DNA of 64,000 nt from an uncultured Caldilineaceae bacterium (GCA_951812725.1 OX638330.1:4071405-4135404), one strand, 5' to 3'. Counted from the stretch's first letter, positions 9,264 to 19,229 are shown. Notes: generated by a model not told the origin, from the sequence alone. Numbers and translations are program-made.

Positions 9264-12200
9264 ATGTTGTCTCCCCGTTTGTTTGCTCTGGTTGTCGGCA
9301 TCAATCATTACCGAAGTAGTGTAGTCTCCGATTTAGGCGGTTGCGCCAACGATGCCAGAGCGATTTACGGATTCCTGACGCAACGGCTGGGTGTGCCGAC
9401 GGAAAACATCCGGCTGCTGACTTCGACCGGCGCCGAACCCGATGAAAAGCTCCCCACCCGCGAGAACATCGTCAACGGCTGGCGTTGGTTGATCGAGCAG
9501 GCCATCAGCGGCGACCAACTCTTCTTCCATTTCAGCGGGCATGGCTCGCAGTCCATTTCTGACGACCCCAATGAACCGGACGGGTACGACGAGACGCTCG
9601 TTCCGTGCGACAGCCGCACAACCGATGAGAACGGCAACCAGGTCTACGACATTCTGGACAAGGAGCTGGCTGCGCTGATCGCTGCGGCCGAGAAGAGAGG
9701 TGCGCTGGTTACGGTCGTGTTGGACTGCTGCCACGCCGGTTCGGGCACACGTGCGCTTGTCCCGGTACGCCGGACAGGCGCCGATCGCCGCGCCCGCCCT
9801 GCCGCCACGGTTCTGCCCGAAGCCGGCGGCACGAGAACGGTAGCCAGCCGCCACTGGTCCGGGAAACTGGGCAGCGACCACGTGCTGCTGGCCGGTTGCC
9901 GCGATGAGGAGATGAGCCACGAGTACCGTTCGCCGACCAACGGCGCCTGGTACGGTGCGATGACCTTTCACCTGCTGCAGAAGCTGCAGGAGTTGCACTC
10001 GCAGATGAACTGGCGAGAGGTGCACGATGCAGTGCAGACCCAGGTCCAGAGTGTTTACGCCCGGCAGATCCCGCAGTTGGAAGGGCCCGGAAACCGCGCG
10101 GTTTTCGGAGATATGACGCCCCATGCCGGCTCCTACCTGAACGTCATCGATGCCAGCGAAGCGGGAGACGCGGGGAATGATGTGATCATCCGCATTGGCG
10201 GCGGGGCGGCGGTTGGCCTTACGCCTGGCAGCCAAGTGGAGCTGTTCCCGGCCGGCGGCGGTGCGCTGGAGGGTCGCGGTCTCGGCATCGGCGAGGTAAT
10301 GGAAGCCAGAGTCGATTCGTCTTATGCCTTGATCAAGGGGGTACGCCCGACCGATTTCAGGCTGCCTGCCAGGGCGAAGGTGACGGCCTACGGCTACCAG
10401 AGATTGATGTACGAAGTAACCTGCGCCGATCCATTCTTGTTGGCGGAGTTGACCACGGCCCCCTCGTCCCCTTTCCTGCATGCGGTCGGAAGAAGTCAAT
10501 CGGACAGTTTCACGCGCTTTCATGTCGCGGTGGAAAACGATGCCTACGTCATTCGGGACGGCAGCGGCGTCCAGATCGTGCACGACACGCCTCCTCGCAC
10601 GCAGGTGGGCGCGGCCAAGACGGCTGCGTATCTTCATCATCTGGCGACCTTCAACAATGTGCGCACACTGCAGAATCCCGCGCCGATGGCGTTGATGGAA
10701 GAGGCGCTGAGCATCGATGTCCAGACCTATTCGCGGGCCAGCTTTACCAGTCCCAAGGACGGCGAACCTCTGAACCAGGACGGGATACTGCCGCCGGGGC
10801 GCAAACTCTGGGTCACGTTTCGGAACAACAGCGCCGAGAATCTCTATGTGACGGTCTTTGCGCTGTCATCCCATTTTGGCATCCGACGCGTCTATCCGGA
10901 GCGAGCGCCCTATCAGCTAGTGGCGCCGGGCAAGGAGTTCTTCGTCAACAATATCGAGCCGACGGTGGAGGACCCTGGCACGGAATCGGCAACGGAGATC
11001 CTTAAAGTCTTCGCCACGCGCGTTCCCACATCCTTTGACGTGTTGGAGATGCCGGATCTGAATGAACCGGGCGGGTCCGAACAGACGCGGGCCTTCGGCC
11101 CCTTGGCCGAATTGATGAACGGCATTCGTTACGACGGCCCCCGTGTCCGCAATTTGATGGTGCAACGGGACGATACCCATGATCGATGGATTACGAAGCA
11201 GGTAGCGGTTACAGCCCTGAGAAAGCAGGAAGAATGCACCCTGGTGCAAGGGCAGAACCGGATCAATGTGGGAACAGACCTGGATATAACGGTGGAGAAG
11301 CCAGCGGGTTTGGGAGGTCTGTTGGTTGTCAGCAGTCTCAGCCACTTCGCCTGGGATGCGAATGATCCGATCTCGTTGCCGCCTGGGCTGAAGAGTCCGG
11401 AAGCCGCGCCATTTTTTCAGCCGCTCTCGTTCTCGCACAACGCCGGAGCAGCGGGGGCATCGCCCGGCGTGCTGGTGCTGGACACGTCGGCGGAACAGCT
11501 TTCGACGATCAGCGCCGATTCTCCGCTGCGCATTGCGCTGAGTGTGGAAAATGACCCGGAGATTGCGGGGATTGTAGCGGTGGCGTTTGACGGTGAATAC
11601 TACCATATGGTTGGTCATCCAACCGACGCCCAGACCCTGTCCGAAAATGGCGACAGAAGGCGAATGGCGGTGGAGATTACGCATTTGCCAATCCCCGATT
11701 CGGCGGTTGCAAAGCCCGGCACTTCGGGCGTCTGGCAGAGGCGACGTTCAAGTGCAGAGGGAGAAGGTGCGGTAGAGGGGGAGACTGGGCGCGGAGTGAG
11801 GGGGATGTTCGGTCGGCTGATCAACTACTTGCAGGAAGAGTGGCGGTTGGCTGAGGCTGCGACGGGTAAGGAGCCGGCAGCCAGCGACGAGGAGACTGAA
11901 GCAGGACCGTCGGTCCGAGATGCGAAACATGCCGTGCGCGTGCTTTTCTACAAGCTATTCTATCAGCAGCTCCCGCCGGATCTTGGTGTGCGGCAAGTCA
12001 GCTGCGAGGAGGGCGGCGTCCCGGAATATTCGAAGGTGACGCCGCAGGACGTGGCGCAGGCGCGGCGGGCGCTGCTTATTACTCACGGCTTCGGCAGCAG
12101 CACTGAAAAGCTGGTGCAAAGGGCACTGCCGGTATTGAAGGAGTTGGATGATTACGACCTGGCGCTGGCGTTCGACTATGAGACGATCAACACCAGCATC

Positions 12201-12851
12201 CGGGAGAGCGGTCTGCTCATGACGGCGCAGTTGCGGCGTCTTGGCTTTGGCACTGACTCAGGTCCGCCGCTCGATATTTTCTGCCACAGTATGGGGACAC
12301 AGGTGGCCCGGGTCTGCGTCGAGATGGAGAGTGGGCACCAGTTTGTGGAGAGGGTCATCATGGTAGGCGCCCACAACACGGGCACGGCGCTGGCCGAATC
12401 GCACAGGCTCATTCCCTGGCTGGCAACCATAATACTCAATCAGGCAGGGCTGATGGACTATGAGCTACTGGCCCAGCTTCTGGTGATTGGGATTGCCAAT
12501 CTGACCACCGGCGTGCGGGACCTGGCTCCCAGCGCGGAGTTGTATGAAAAGCTGAATGACCCCCGCAATGAGGTGGACGTGAAGTACTATATCCAGATCG
12601 GCATAAACTCCGAGATGGACGGGCCGGTTAATTGGCGCAAGCTCTTCTCCAAGACGGAGCTGACGCGCATCCTGGATAAGAGTCTGGATCAGTTTCTGGG
12701 GCCGAATGACCTGCTGGTTGGGGTGGCGTCGGCGCGGGCTGTGCGGGGAGGCAACTGGCCCGACCTGCAGGTAGATGTCCTTGGGTGCCACCACTTTGAG
12801 TATTTCTATGATGAAGAGTCGCTCGAGGCCCTGCGCCGGCAGTTCAAGTAG
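9264..12851 (+). CDS. Caspase-like peptidase (C14) fused to an alpha/beta hydrolase
   Basis: A 1,195-residue cytoplasmic-looking protein; no signal peptide is seen. The N-terminal caspase fold (about 5-280) starts with FALVVGINHY and has the catalytic pair in the SGHGSQ motif (His93) and DCCHAGSG (Cys156), the pattern of metacaspases/orthocaspases that cut after Arg or Lys. The middle (about 290-850) is beta-rich and unassigned. The C-terminal part (about 930-1195) has LLITHGFGSS and the nucleophile elbow CHSMG (Ser about 1008), typical of lipase/esterase-fold hydrolases. ATG 9264 is preferred (AAGGA 6 bases upstream). Such fusions suggest a cell-death or defence effector; that role is inference. 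Confidence 0.85.
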   Translation: MLSPRLFALVVGINHYRSSVVSDLGGCANDARAIYGFLTQRLGVPTENIRLLTSTGAEPDEKLPTRENIVNGWRWLIEQAISGDQLFFHFSGHGSQSISDDPNEPDGYDETLVPCDSRTTDENGNQVYDILDKELAALIAAAEKRGALVTVVLDCCHAGSGTRALVPVRRTGADRRARPAATVLPEAGGTRTVASRHWSGKLGSDHVLLAGCRDEEMSHEYRSPTNGAWYGAMTFHLLQKLQELHSQMNWREVHDAVQTQVQSVYARQIPQLEGPGNRAVFGDMTPHAGSYLNVIDASEAGDAGNDVIIRIGGGAAVGLTPGSQVELFPAGGGALEGRGLGIGEVMEARVDSSYALIKGVRPTDFRLPARAKVTAYGYQRLMYEVTCADPFLLAELTTAPSSPFLHAVGRSQSDSFTRFHVAVENDAYVIRDGSGVQIVHDTPPRTQVGAAKTAAYLHHLATFNNVRTLQNPAPMALMEEALSIDVQTYSRASFTSPKDGEPLNQDGILPPGRKLWVTFRNNSAENLYVTVFALSSHFGIRRVYPERAPYQLVAPGKEFFVNNIEPTVEDPGTESATEILKVFATRVPTSFDVLEMPDLNEPGGSEQTRAFGPLAELMNGIRYDGPRVRNLMVQRDDTHDRWITKQVAVTALRKQEECTLVQGQNRINVGTDLDITVEKPAGLGGLLVVSSLSHFAWDANDPISLPPGLKSPEAAPFFQPLSFSHNAGAAGASPGVLVLDTSAEQLSTISADSPLRIALSVENDPEIAGIVAVAFDGEYYHMVGHPTDAQTLSENGDRRRMAVEITHLPIPDSAVAKPGTSGVWQRRRSSAEGEGAVEGETGRGVRGMFGRLINYLQEEWRLAEAATGKEPAASDEETEAGPSVRDAKHAVRVLFYKLFYQQLPPDLGVRQVSCEEGGVPEYSKVTPQDVAQARRALLITHGFGSSTEKLVQRALPVLKELDDYDLALAFDYETINTSIRESGLLMTAQLRRLGFGTDSGPPLDIFCHSMGTQVARVCVEMESGHQFVERVIMVGAHNTGTALAESHRLIPWLATIILNQAGLMDYELLAQLLVIGIANLTTGVRDLAPSAELYEKLNDPRNEVDVKYYIQIGINSEMDGPVNWRKLFSKTELTRILDKSLDQFLGPNDLLVGVASARAVRGGNWPDLQVDVLGCHHFEYFYDEESLEALRRQFK

Positions 12852-12895
12852 TAGACGGCAAAACTTTCTCAGTTATCAGTAGTCGACGGCGGTTC

Positions 12896-14821
12896 TCAGG
12901 CTTCCTGGCGCTCGGACAACTCGGCCCAGCGATCGAAGGCCGATTCCAGCGAAGACTCGACTGATGTCAATCTGGAAGACAGGCTCTGCAGGGTCTGGTA
13001 GTCGCTGCCACTATCGTTGATTTGGTGCTGCAATTGCGTCTGCTCCTCTTCCCAACCGGCGATCTCCGACTCCAAGCGCGTCAACTCCTGGCTTTCCTTC
13101 CAAGTCAATTTTCTGTCTGCCCCGGCCGGGCGCGGCCGCGTGGCCGCCTGACCATTTGCCGCGGGCCGTCCTGATGCCGTGACATCGTTGGAGTGAGCGA
13201 CAGGGCTATCCTGGTGGTGCTGGCTGTGCAGCCGCCGAAAAGTTGCGTAGGGGGCAGGGTAGCGCCTGCCCAGGCGTCCGTCTTCGAAGGGCATGATGAA
13301 ATCAACGGTGCGGTCGAGGAAGTAGCGGTCGTGGCTGGCAACGATGAGGCACCCGCTGAAGGCGTCGAGAAACTCTTCGAGCACGGTAAGCGTCTGCACG
13401 TCCAGATCGTTTGTTGGCTCGTCGAGCAGAAGCACGTTTGGTTGGTGGATCAGGGTGCGCAGGAGGTAGAGGCGTCGTCGTTCACCGCCGCTGAGGCTGC
13501 CGATGCGACCCCACTGCATTTTGCGCGGGAAGAGAAACCACTCCATCATCTGGGCGGCCTCCACGCGGCTGCCGTCGCGGGCCTGAATCAGCGGTGCTTC
13601 CTCCTCGACGAACTCGATCAGACGCTGCGAGTCCTTCAGGTCGCGCGTCTGCTGGTCGTAGTAACCGAGCCGCACTGTTTCACCCCAGTTGATCTGCCCG
13701 GCGTCGGCTTTGGCCCGGCCGGCCAGCATGTCGAGAAAGGTACTTTTGCCGGCGCCATTGGGGCCGAGGAGGCCGATGCGGTCGCCCGGCTCGAGAGAGA
13801 AGTCAACCTGATTTACCGCGACTGAACCGTCGTAGAATTTTGTCAGACCTTTTGCTGTGAGGACTTTATTGCCCAGGCGGCGGGTTGCGAGGGCCATCAC
13901 CACGCGATCGGTGTCAGCGTCGTAGTGGATGCGCTGGAGCTCGGCAGCGCGCTGTTGGCGCGCTTTTTGCTTTGTTCCCCGGGCCATCGGGGTCCGGCGA
14001 ATCCAGTCCAGTTCCCGCTTGAGGAGCTTCTGGCGTTGCCTCTCCACGGCGGCCAGACGTTCGTGGCGCAGTTGGCGCAGTTCGAGATAGCGGGTGTAGT
14101 TGCCCGCATAGGAGACGAGTTGGCGTCGATCCAGTTCGACGATGCGATTGGCAACGCGGTCGAGGAAATGGCGGTCATGGGTGACCATCAGCACGGCGCC
14201 GGGCGAAGTCGTGAGGTAGTTCTCGAGCCATTCGATGGTATCGACATCGATATGGTTTGTGGGCTCATCCAAGATCAGCAGGTCGGCGCGGTCGATCAAG
14301 GCGCGTGCAAGGGCTACGCGTTTGCGCTGCCCGCCGCTGAGGGTTGCGATGCGGGCGTCGAAGTTGCTGATGCCCAGCCTGGTGAGGATTGACTTTGCGC
14401 TGGCGGCGGCGGCCCAGCCGTCGCTGCGCTCCATTTCTTCGGAGAGTTCCAGAAGGCGCTTCTGCAGGGCTTGATTTGTCGGTTCTTGTTCGAGACGCTG
14501 GCTGGCGCTCTCGTAATCCCGCAGCAGGCACATTTGTGGGGAGCTGCTGCGGAAGAGTTGCTCGAGAACGGTCGCCTCCTCGTCCAGGTGCGGCTCTTGT
14601 TCGACGATCTCGATACGGACGCCGCCCCAGGTGGTGACGTTGGCGTCGTCGTTGTCAGGCACTTCGAGGCCGGCGACTATGCGCAGCAGGGTCGTCTTGC
14701 CGCTGCCGTTGACGCCGATAAGGCCGATGCGTTCGCCGGCATTAATGGAGAGGGAGACAGCATCCAGCAGCAGCCGTTCGGAGAACTGCTTGGAGACATT
14801 TTCGAGGGTGAGGAGGTTCAT
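12896..14821 (-). CDS. ABC-F family ATPase (Uup/EttA/YdiF-like)
   Basis: A 641-residue soluble protein with two ABC ATPase domains and no membrane part. ABC-F proteins act on ribosomes, in translation control or antibiotic protection. Domain 1 has GVNGSGKTT, LSGGQRKR and LLILDEPTNHID. The charged linker follows (about 245-310). Domain 2 has GPNGAGKST, LSGGERRR and VLLLDEPTNDLD. The C-terminal 100 residues form a charged coiled coil (RLESEIAGWEEEQTQL), as in Uup/YdiF types. It overlaps the stop of the upstream acyl-CoA synthetase gene by 4 bases. The exact subfamily is not settled from motifs alone. Confidence 0.93.
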   Translation of the reverse strand: MNLLTLENVSKQFSERLLLDAVSLSINAGERIGLIGVNGSGKTTLLRIVAGLEVPDNDDANVTTWGGVRIEIVEQEPHLDEEATVLEQLFRSSSPQMCLLRDYESASQRLEQEPTNQALQKRLLELSEEMERSDGWAAAASAKSILTRLGISNFDARIATLSGGQRKRVALARALIDRADLLILDEPTNHIDVDTIEWLENYLTTSPGAVLMVTHDRHFLDRVANRIVELDRRQLVSYAGNYTRYLELRQLRHERLAAVERQRQKLLKRELDWIRRTPMARGTKQKARQQRAAELQRIHYDADTDRVVMALATRRLGNKVLTAKGLTKFYDGSVAVNQVDFSLEPGDRIGLLGPNGAGKSTFLDMLAGRAKADAGQINWGETVRLGYYDQQTRDLKDSQRLIEFVEEEAPLIQARDGSRVEAAQMMEWFLFPRKMQWGRIGSLSGGERRRLYLLRTLIHQPNVLLLDEPTNDLDVQTLTVLEEFLDAFSGCLIVASHDRYFLDRTVDFIMPFEDGRLGRRYPAPYATFRRLHSQHHQDSPVAHSNDVTASGRPAANGQAATRPRPAGADRKLTWKESQELTRLESEIAGWEEEQTQLQHQINDSGSDYQTLQSLSSRLTSVESSLESAFDRWAELSERQEA

Positions 14822-16791
14822 GCCGAATTCTGGATCGCCTGCATGGTCGCCGGATCTTCCAGGGCGCTTATGTTGCCGGGATCTTCGCCCAGATAAGCGG
14901 CACGGATGACGCGGTGCATCACTTTGGCGTTGCGCGTTTTGGGGAGCGCGGCGGAGAATCTGACCTCTTTGGGCCGGAGCGGACGACCCAGTTCGGTGGT
15001 GATGCGTTCTTGCAGCTCGGAGCGCAAGGTTTCGCTGGCGTCGATGCCTGGTTTGAGGACGGCGAACACGACTACGTCGTTATCCTTCAAGGGGTGGGGC
15101 ACGGCCACAGCTGCGGATTCGGTGATGTCGGGATGGGCATTGACTAAGGTTTCGACTTCGGCCGGTCCGAGCCGTTTGCCAGCGACGTTAATAGTGTCGT
15201 CGCTACGGCCGAGGATATACCACATACCGTCTTCGTCGATAGCGCAGAAATCGCCGTGCAGCCAGACGCCTTCAAAGCGGCTCCAGTAGGTTTCCAGATA
15301 GCGCTGGTTGTCCTGCCAGAAGCCGCGCGTCATCCCGATCCACGGCTGCCGGATTATCAGGTCGCCCACCTCTCCGCGCACAGGATTGCCGGACTGGTCG
15401 ACCACATCTGCATCCATACCTGGGATCGGCCCGCCAAAGGCTGCGGGCTTGAGCGGCTCGAAGAAGCTGCCGGCGAGAATGCCGCCACTGATTTCAGTGC
15501 CGCCGGTATAGTTGAGGATTGGCTTGCGGCTTTCGAGTACATTCTCAAAAATCCAGCGCCAACTGGAAGGGCCCCAAGGGCTGCCAGTTGCACCGACTGC
15601 GCGCAGATGCGACAGATCATGCCGGGACACCAAGTCGGTGCCGTGGGGCATCAGCGTCCGCACCAGCATTGGGGACAGACCGAGAAGGGTTATCCGATGG
15701 CGGGCGCAGAGTTCCCAGACGCGGTCGACTGCGGGATAGTCGCCGGCGCCGTCGAAGAAGAACATGGCGGCGCGGTTGAGCAGCGTGCCGAGGACAAGCC
15801 AAGGCCCCATCATCCAGCCCATGTCGGTCATCCAGTAGACGCGATCACCGGGCTTGACGTCCATGGCGTGGCGCATGTCCTGGGCGCCTTTTATGGGGAA
15901 CCCGCAGTGGGTATGGACGGCACCCTTGGGTTGCCCGGTGGTGCCGCTGGTGTAGATGATCATCAGCGGATCCTCGGCCGCGGTCGGGGCGGTCTCGGCC
16001 TCGGTTGGCTGTGGAGGAACCAGCTCATACCACCAACGGTCCCGTTCTTCTTTCCAGGAAATCTGCGACGCGGGCGACGAGGCAGGGAGTCGTTTGCAGA
16101 CGATCACGTGCTGCACGCTGGGGACAAAGGCCAGGGCCCGGTCCAGCGTCGCCTTCATTGGTACCGGCTGCCCGCGGCGCAGGAATCCGTCGGCAGTAAA
16201 GACGGCTTTGGCGCCGGCATCGGTGAGGCGGTTGCTGATGGCGGATGGCCCGTAGCCGCTGAAAAGAGGCAGGATGATGCCACCTATCTTGATGACGGCC
16301 AGAAAGGCGACGGCCAGCTCGGGGATCATTGGCATGTACAGCCCGACAGCATCGCCTTTGCCGATGCCAAGGCTGCGCAGGGCATTAGCACAGCGGCAGA
16401 CTTCGTGATGAAGCTGGGCGTAGGTAAGGGTGAGGTTGCCGCCCTCCTCTCCTTCCCAGATGAAAGCGGTTTCGGCCGCGGTCGCGGTTGTCTGCCACTT
16501 GTCGAGGCAGTTGTGGATGATGTTCATCTGCCCGTCGACACACCAGCGGGGAAACTGGGCGCCATCCGACAGATCAACAATTTGTGAATAGGGTTGGGTG
16601 AAGCGGATATCGAGGTCTTCCATCACCGCATCCCAGAACCAGGCAATGTCTTCGACAGAGCGCGCCAGGAGTGCGTCATATGACTCGATGCCGTGCCGAT
16701 CCATAAACTGTTGCAGATTGCTCTGCGCGATCCAGTCTGGGTTTGGCTGCCAAGCAATCTCCTGGCCGAAGGGGAAAGTCGTGGTGGACAT
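14818..16791 (-). CDS. Acyl-CoA synthetase, acetyl-CoA synthetase-like (AMP-forming)
   Basis: Activates a short-chain carboxylate to an acyl-CoA through an acyl-AMP, 657 residues, cytoplasmic. The P-loop-like motif is IIYTSGTTGQPKG; YTGGTEISGG is the A5-type region; YILGRSDDTINVAGKRLGP carries the hinge Asp/Arg; the catalytic Lys lies in LPKTRNAKVMHR at the C-terminus. Length and the N-terminal extension (WQPNPDWIAQSNLQQFM) match the Acs superfamily, but acetate as substrate is not proven; propionate or another short acid is possible. It is the first gene of a two-gene unit with the ABC-F ATPase. Confidence 0.88.
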   Translation of the reverse strand: MSTTTFPFGQEIAWQPNPDWIAQSNLQQFMDRHGIESYDALLARSVEDIAWFWDAVMEDLDIRFTQPYSQIVDLSDGAQFPRWCVDGQMNIIHNCLDKWQTTATAAETAFIWEGEEGGNLTLTYAQLHHEVCRCANALRSLGIGKGDAVGLYMPMIPELAVAFLAVIKIGGIILPLFSGYGPSAISNRLTDAGAKAVFTADGFLRRGQPVPMKATLDRALAFVPSVQHVIVCKRLPASSPASQISWKEERDRWWYELVPPQPTEAETAPTAAEDPLMIIYTSGTTGQPKGAVHTHCGFPIKGAQDMRHAMDVKPGDRVYWMTDMGWMMGPWLVLGTLLNRAAMFFFDGAGDYPAVDRVWELCARHRITLLGLSPMLVRTLMPHGTDLVSRHDLSHLRAVGATGSPWGPSSWRWIFENVLESRKPILNYTGGTEISGGILAGSFFEPLKPAAFGGPIPGMDADVVDQSGNPVRGEVGDLIIRQPWIGMTRGFWQDNQRYLETYWSRFEGVWLHGDFCAIDEDGMWYILGRSDDTINVAGKRLGPAEVETLVNAHPDITESAAVAVPHPLKDNDVVVFAVLKPGIDASETLRSELQERITTELGRPLRPKEVRFSAALPKTRNAKVMHRVIRAAYLGEDPGNISALEDPATMQAIQNSA

Positions 16792-16859
16792 GGCCTGACT
16801 CGAATTACGTATTGCGGAAGGCGGATGGCGTTGCGGCGATGTGAAATTCGTACCGTGTC

Positions 16860-16888
16860 ATTATAGCGAATAGTTGGGCAAATGGAAA
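16860..16888 (-). promoter_or_regulatory. Sigma-70 promoter candidate for the acyl-CoA synthetase unit
   Basis: On the minus strand TTTCCA, 17 bases, then a perfect TATAAT (complement of 16860-16865), about 70 bases before the start codon. The -35 matches 4 of 6. Confidence 0.45.
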
Positions 16889-17006
16889 CGGGGGAAGGAG
16901 AGAATGGAAGTTGCCTGCAGAAAATAGGGACGCTGAAAGGAGGGACTGATCATTGGCTTGGGCATTTCAGGCGAAGAGATGTGTTTTGCTACCGGGCGAT
17001 TGGCGA

Positions 17007-17789
17007 TCACGAACCGAAGACCGAGAACTGCGCGCTAATGGGGTCCTGGAGCGCCGACCAGATCGAGACGACGATCAGGGCATGGGCGGGTGGGCGGAGC
17101 AGTCGCGTTGCGCTGCCGAACCATGTAAGGACCGGGCCCTCTTTCCTTGTACCGGATGGGCTGGAATCCGAAAGCGGTGACGGGATGACAGATTGTTCGA
17201 ACAACTGGATCAGATCGCTGAAGACCAGGAGAAGCGCTCCCACGGCCAGGACGCCAAAACGCGGTGCGGTGATCGCCAGGCCGGTGGAAAAGCCGGAAGC
17301 GGTGAAGAGCAGGAGCGTGTATGCCACTGCCGCCGACGCCTGTAAAGGATCTCCGCGACGCTTCCACAACAGGACAGCACGACCAATCAGCACGCCGACG
17401 AGCAGCCAAGGGATCAGGACGTACAGTCGAACGCTTCCGAAGCCGGCGCCATATTGCGCGATTGCGCCGGCGAACAGTAGATAGCTAACGGCAATTAGGG
17501 AGATGCCATAATTGGTCCGCCTGAGTGCGGAGGAGCCGGCCACAAGCTTGCCGCCAATGAGGCTGAAGGTGATGGCGGCGGCGACGCCGAACGCGTAACG
17601 GGCGCCGTCCGTGCCGGCGCGGGTGAGCAGATAGCCGTACCAGGCCATAAGGAGAAGGGTCACCGCAGAGGCTGTCTGAATCCAGGAAGGGATTGACCGG
17701 GCGCGGGATCTACGGAAGAGAAGCCCACCAGCCAGGAGAGACGCCCAGAGGACGAGCAGAGTCCAAGCGATGAAGTCGAGGACCGGCAT
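17007..17789 (-). CDS. Polytopic membrane protein, possibly YhhN/TMEM86-like
   Basis: A 260-residue integral membrane protein with about seven hydrophobic segments, starting LDFIAWTLLVLWASLLAGG and including FGVLAVGALLLVFSDLIQLFE. The Ser-Asp pair in the latter helix and the overall topology resemble the YhhN family, which includes lysoplasmalogenases. The resemblance is weak and the assignment is tentative. Neighbours on the same strand do not help: a hypothetical protein lies upstream and a divergent gap downstream. Confidence 0.55.
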   Translation of the reverse strand: MPVLDFIAWTLLVLWASLLAGGLLFRRSRARSIPSWIQTASAVTLLLMAWYGYLLTRAGTDGARYAFGVAAAITFSLIGGKLVAGSSALRRTNYGISLIAVSYLLFAGAIAQYGAGFGSVRLYVLIPWLLVGVLIGRAVLLWKRRGDPLQASAAVAYTLLLFTASGFSTGLAITAPRFGVLAVGALLLVFSDLIQLFEQSVIPSPLSDSSPSGTRKEGPVLTWFGSATRLLRPPAHALIVVSIWSALQDPISAQFSVFGS

Positions 17790-17869
17790 TGGGGGGCTCC
17801 GTCAACTGGATGGCAGGGCGAGAAAAAGGGAGACCAACAGGGGAACTGCTGGGGCAAAGAGTTTGCCCC

Positions 17870-18526
17870 TCACTTGTTGCTATCCGCTTGTGGCAGTTTG
17901 GCAGCGTATCCGAGGAGTTGCGGCTCCGCCCAGACGGCCCAGTTCCAACGGCTGTTGCCCAGTCCGTCGGTCATTAACTGCAGGACCGCGTGCTGCCCGG
18001 CCTGATTCGGCAGGTCGGTGACGAAGCGCTCCCACTCACAACTTTGCTTTGTACTGCTCCAGATGCGCACGCCGTTAAGGAGGACACGGAAGGCGCAGAA
18101 GTTGTCGTCTTCCATCTGGGCGCCGTCGCGAATGCCGATCGCGAACTGCATGCGCAAGCGATCGACCTCGGCGGGGACGTGCAGGTCATATTCGACAACT
18201 GCGCTGCCGTCTACCGGTGGATGCTGCCACAGGGCCGGCTGCTGCACCATGCCACAGCTGGCGGTGTCGATCCGCACTTCCATCAGGTCGGGTGTACGGG
18301 TGGCACTCTGGCGGGAATGGGGAAACAGCTCCAGCAGGTCGTGTTTCCACACGAGGGCGAAACCGGCCTCATCTGTAGTATCTTCTTCTTCCAGCAGACT
18401 TTGCCACAGTTCCTCCTGCCACTTGAGATAACCCAAATATTGGGACAGTTGCAGGAGCGAATGCTCGTTCAGATCGTGAATGCGCCGGATTACGGCGTCC
18501 AGTGTTTCCTGTTCGGGCCTGTTCAT
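17870..18526 (-). CDS. Hypothetical protein with a beta-rich C-terminal domain
   Basis: Not recognised. The protein has 218 residues. The first 50 form acidic helices with a DUF2281-like look (IHDLNEHSLLQLSQYLGYLKWQEEL). Residues 80-210 are beta-rich and end in the pattern SRWNWAVWAEPQL, which resembles the last strands of NPCBM-type carbohydrate-binding or jelly-roll modules. No signal peptide or membrane segment is seen. It lies 59 bases downstream of the HNH nuclease gene on the same strand and could be cotranscribed with it. Confidence 0.6.
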   Translation of the reverse strand: MNRPEQETLDAVIRRIHDLNEHSLLQLSQYLGYLKWQEELWQSLLEEEDTTDEAGFALVWKHDLLELFPHSRQSATRTPDLMEVRIDTASCGMVQQPALWQHPPVDGSAVVEYDLHVPAEVDRLRMQFAIGIRDGAQMEDDNFCAFRVLLNGVRIWSSTKQSCEWERFVTDLPNQAGQHAVLQLMTDGLGNSRWNWAVWAEPQLLGYAAKLPQADSNK

Positions 18527-18585
18527 GTATTTCTCTGAAGAGTAGGATTGGGTTTCGGGTGAACGCCGGCCTAGTAGCTGAGCGG

Positions 18586-19095
18586 TTAGAATGCCGCGCC
18601 CATCAGAGTCTCCCAGCGGGAGGCGGCGGTGGGATTGCTCAAAAGCACGAGGGCGACATAGGTCGGCTCAAAGGGACGCCGCAAGAGTTTCATGCCGGCT
18701 TCGCGGGGGCTCATGCCGCCTTTTTTGCAGTTGCAGCGTTTGCAGGCGGTGGCCAGGTTTGTCCAGCTGTGATTGCCGCCGCGACAGCGGGGCACGACAT
18801 GGTCCACTGTCAGCGAGTGCTTGCCCGGGGTGTCGCCACAGTATTGACATGTGTACGCGTCTCTGAGAATGACAGCGCTGCGGGTGGGCGGCACCGACCG
18901 ATGCGGCAGCCGCACGTAGCGGGTCAGACGGATCACCAGTGGTTCGGGCAAGGCCTGGTTGGCGCTGTGGAGCAGGCGTTCGGTCGCCTCGACCAACTCC
19001 GCCTTTTCCCTCAGGAGCAGAACGACTGCTCGGCGCACAGAGACAAGGCTCAAGGGTTCGAATGTTGCGTTCAGTACGAGCACGGAACGGGACAT
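18586..19095 (-). CDS. HNH endonuclease family protein
   Basis: A 169-residue protein of the common chromosomal HNH type. The N-terminal part begins SRSVLVLNATFEPLSLVSVRRAV, typical of this group. The HNH core has a zinc knuckle CQYCG, then LTVDHVVPRCRGG with the catalytic His, NLATACKRCNCKKGG with the second Cys pair, and a C-terminal cap. These single-gene HNH proteins are widespread; their DNA target and role are unknown. Nothing nearby suggests a restriction system, intron or phage. Confidence 0.88.
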   Translation of the reverse strand: MSRSVLVLNATFEPLSLVSVRRAVVLLLREKAELVEATERLLHSANQALPEPLVIRLTRYVRLPHRSVPPTRSAVILRDAYTCQYCGDTPGKHSLTVDHVVPRCRGGNHSWTNLATACKRCNCKKGGMSPREAGMKLLRRPFEPTYVALVLLSNPTAASRWETLMGAAF

Positions 19096-19229
19096 GGTCT
19101 TGGTGAAGGTGTTTTGATGGCGTTACTGAATTTCAAGTATGGTATGGAGCCAGTCGAGACGCCGGCGATATTGGGCTGCGGACGGTGCGAAGCGTCCTGG
19201 TGTCAGACGGAATTCACACTGATAGCAGA

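Noticed and set aside
9333..10640. 435-codon open frame on the minus strand
   Set aside because: It is antisense to the caspase domain, Arg/His/Pro-rich, with no recognisable motif or ribosome site.
15256..16587. 443-codon open frame on the plus strand
   Set aside because: It is antisense to the acyl-CoA synthetase gene, whose motifs are complete; long shadow frames are expected in GC-rich coding DNA.
18565..18640. tRNA-like stretch (TAGCTGAGCGGTTAGA resembles a D-arm)
   Set aside because: No matching acceptor stem, anticodon arm or T-arm follows, and the stretch overlaps the 3' end of the HNH nuclease gene.
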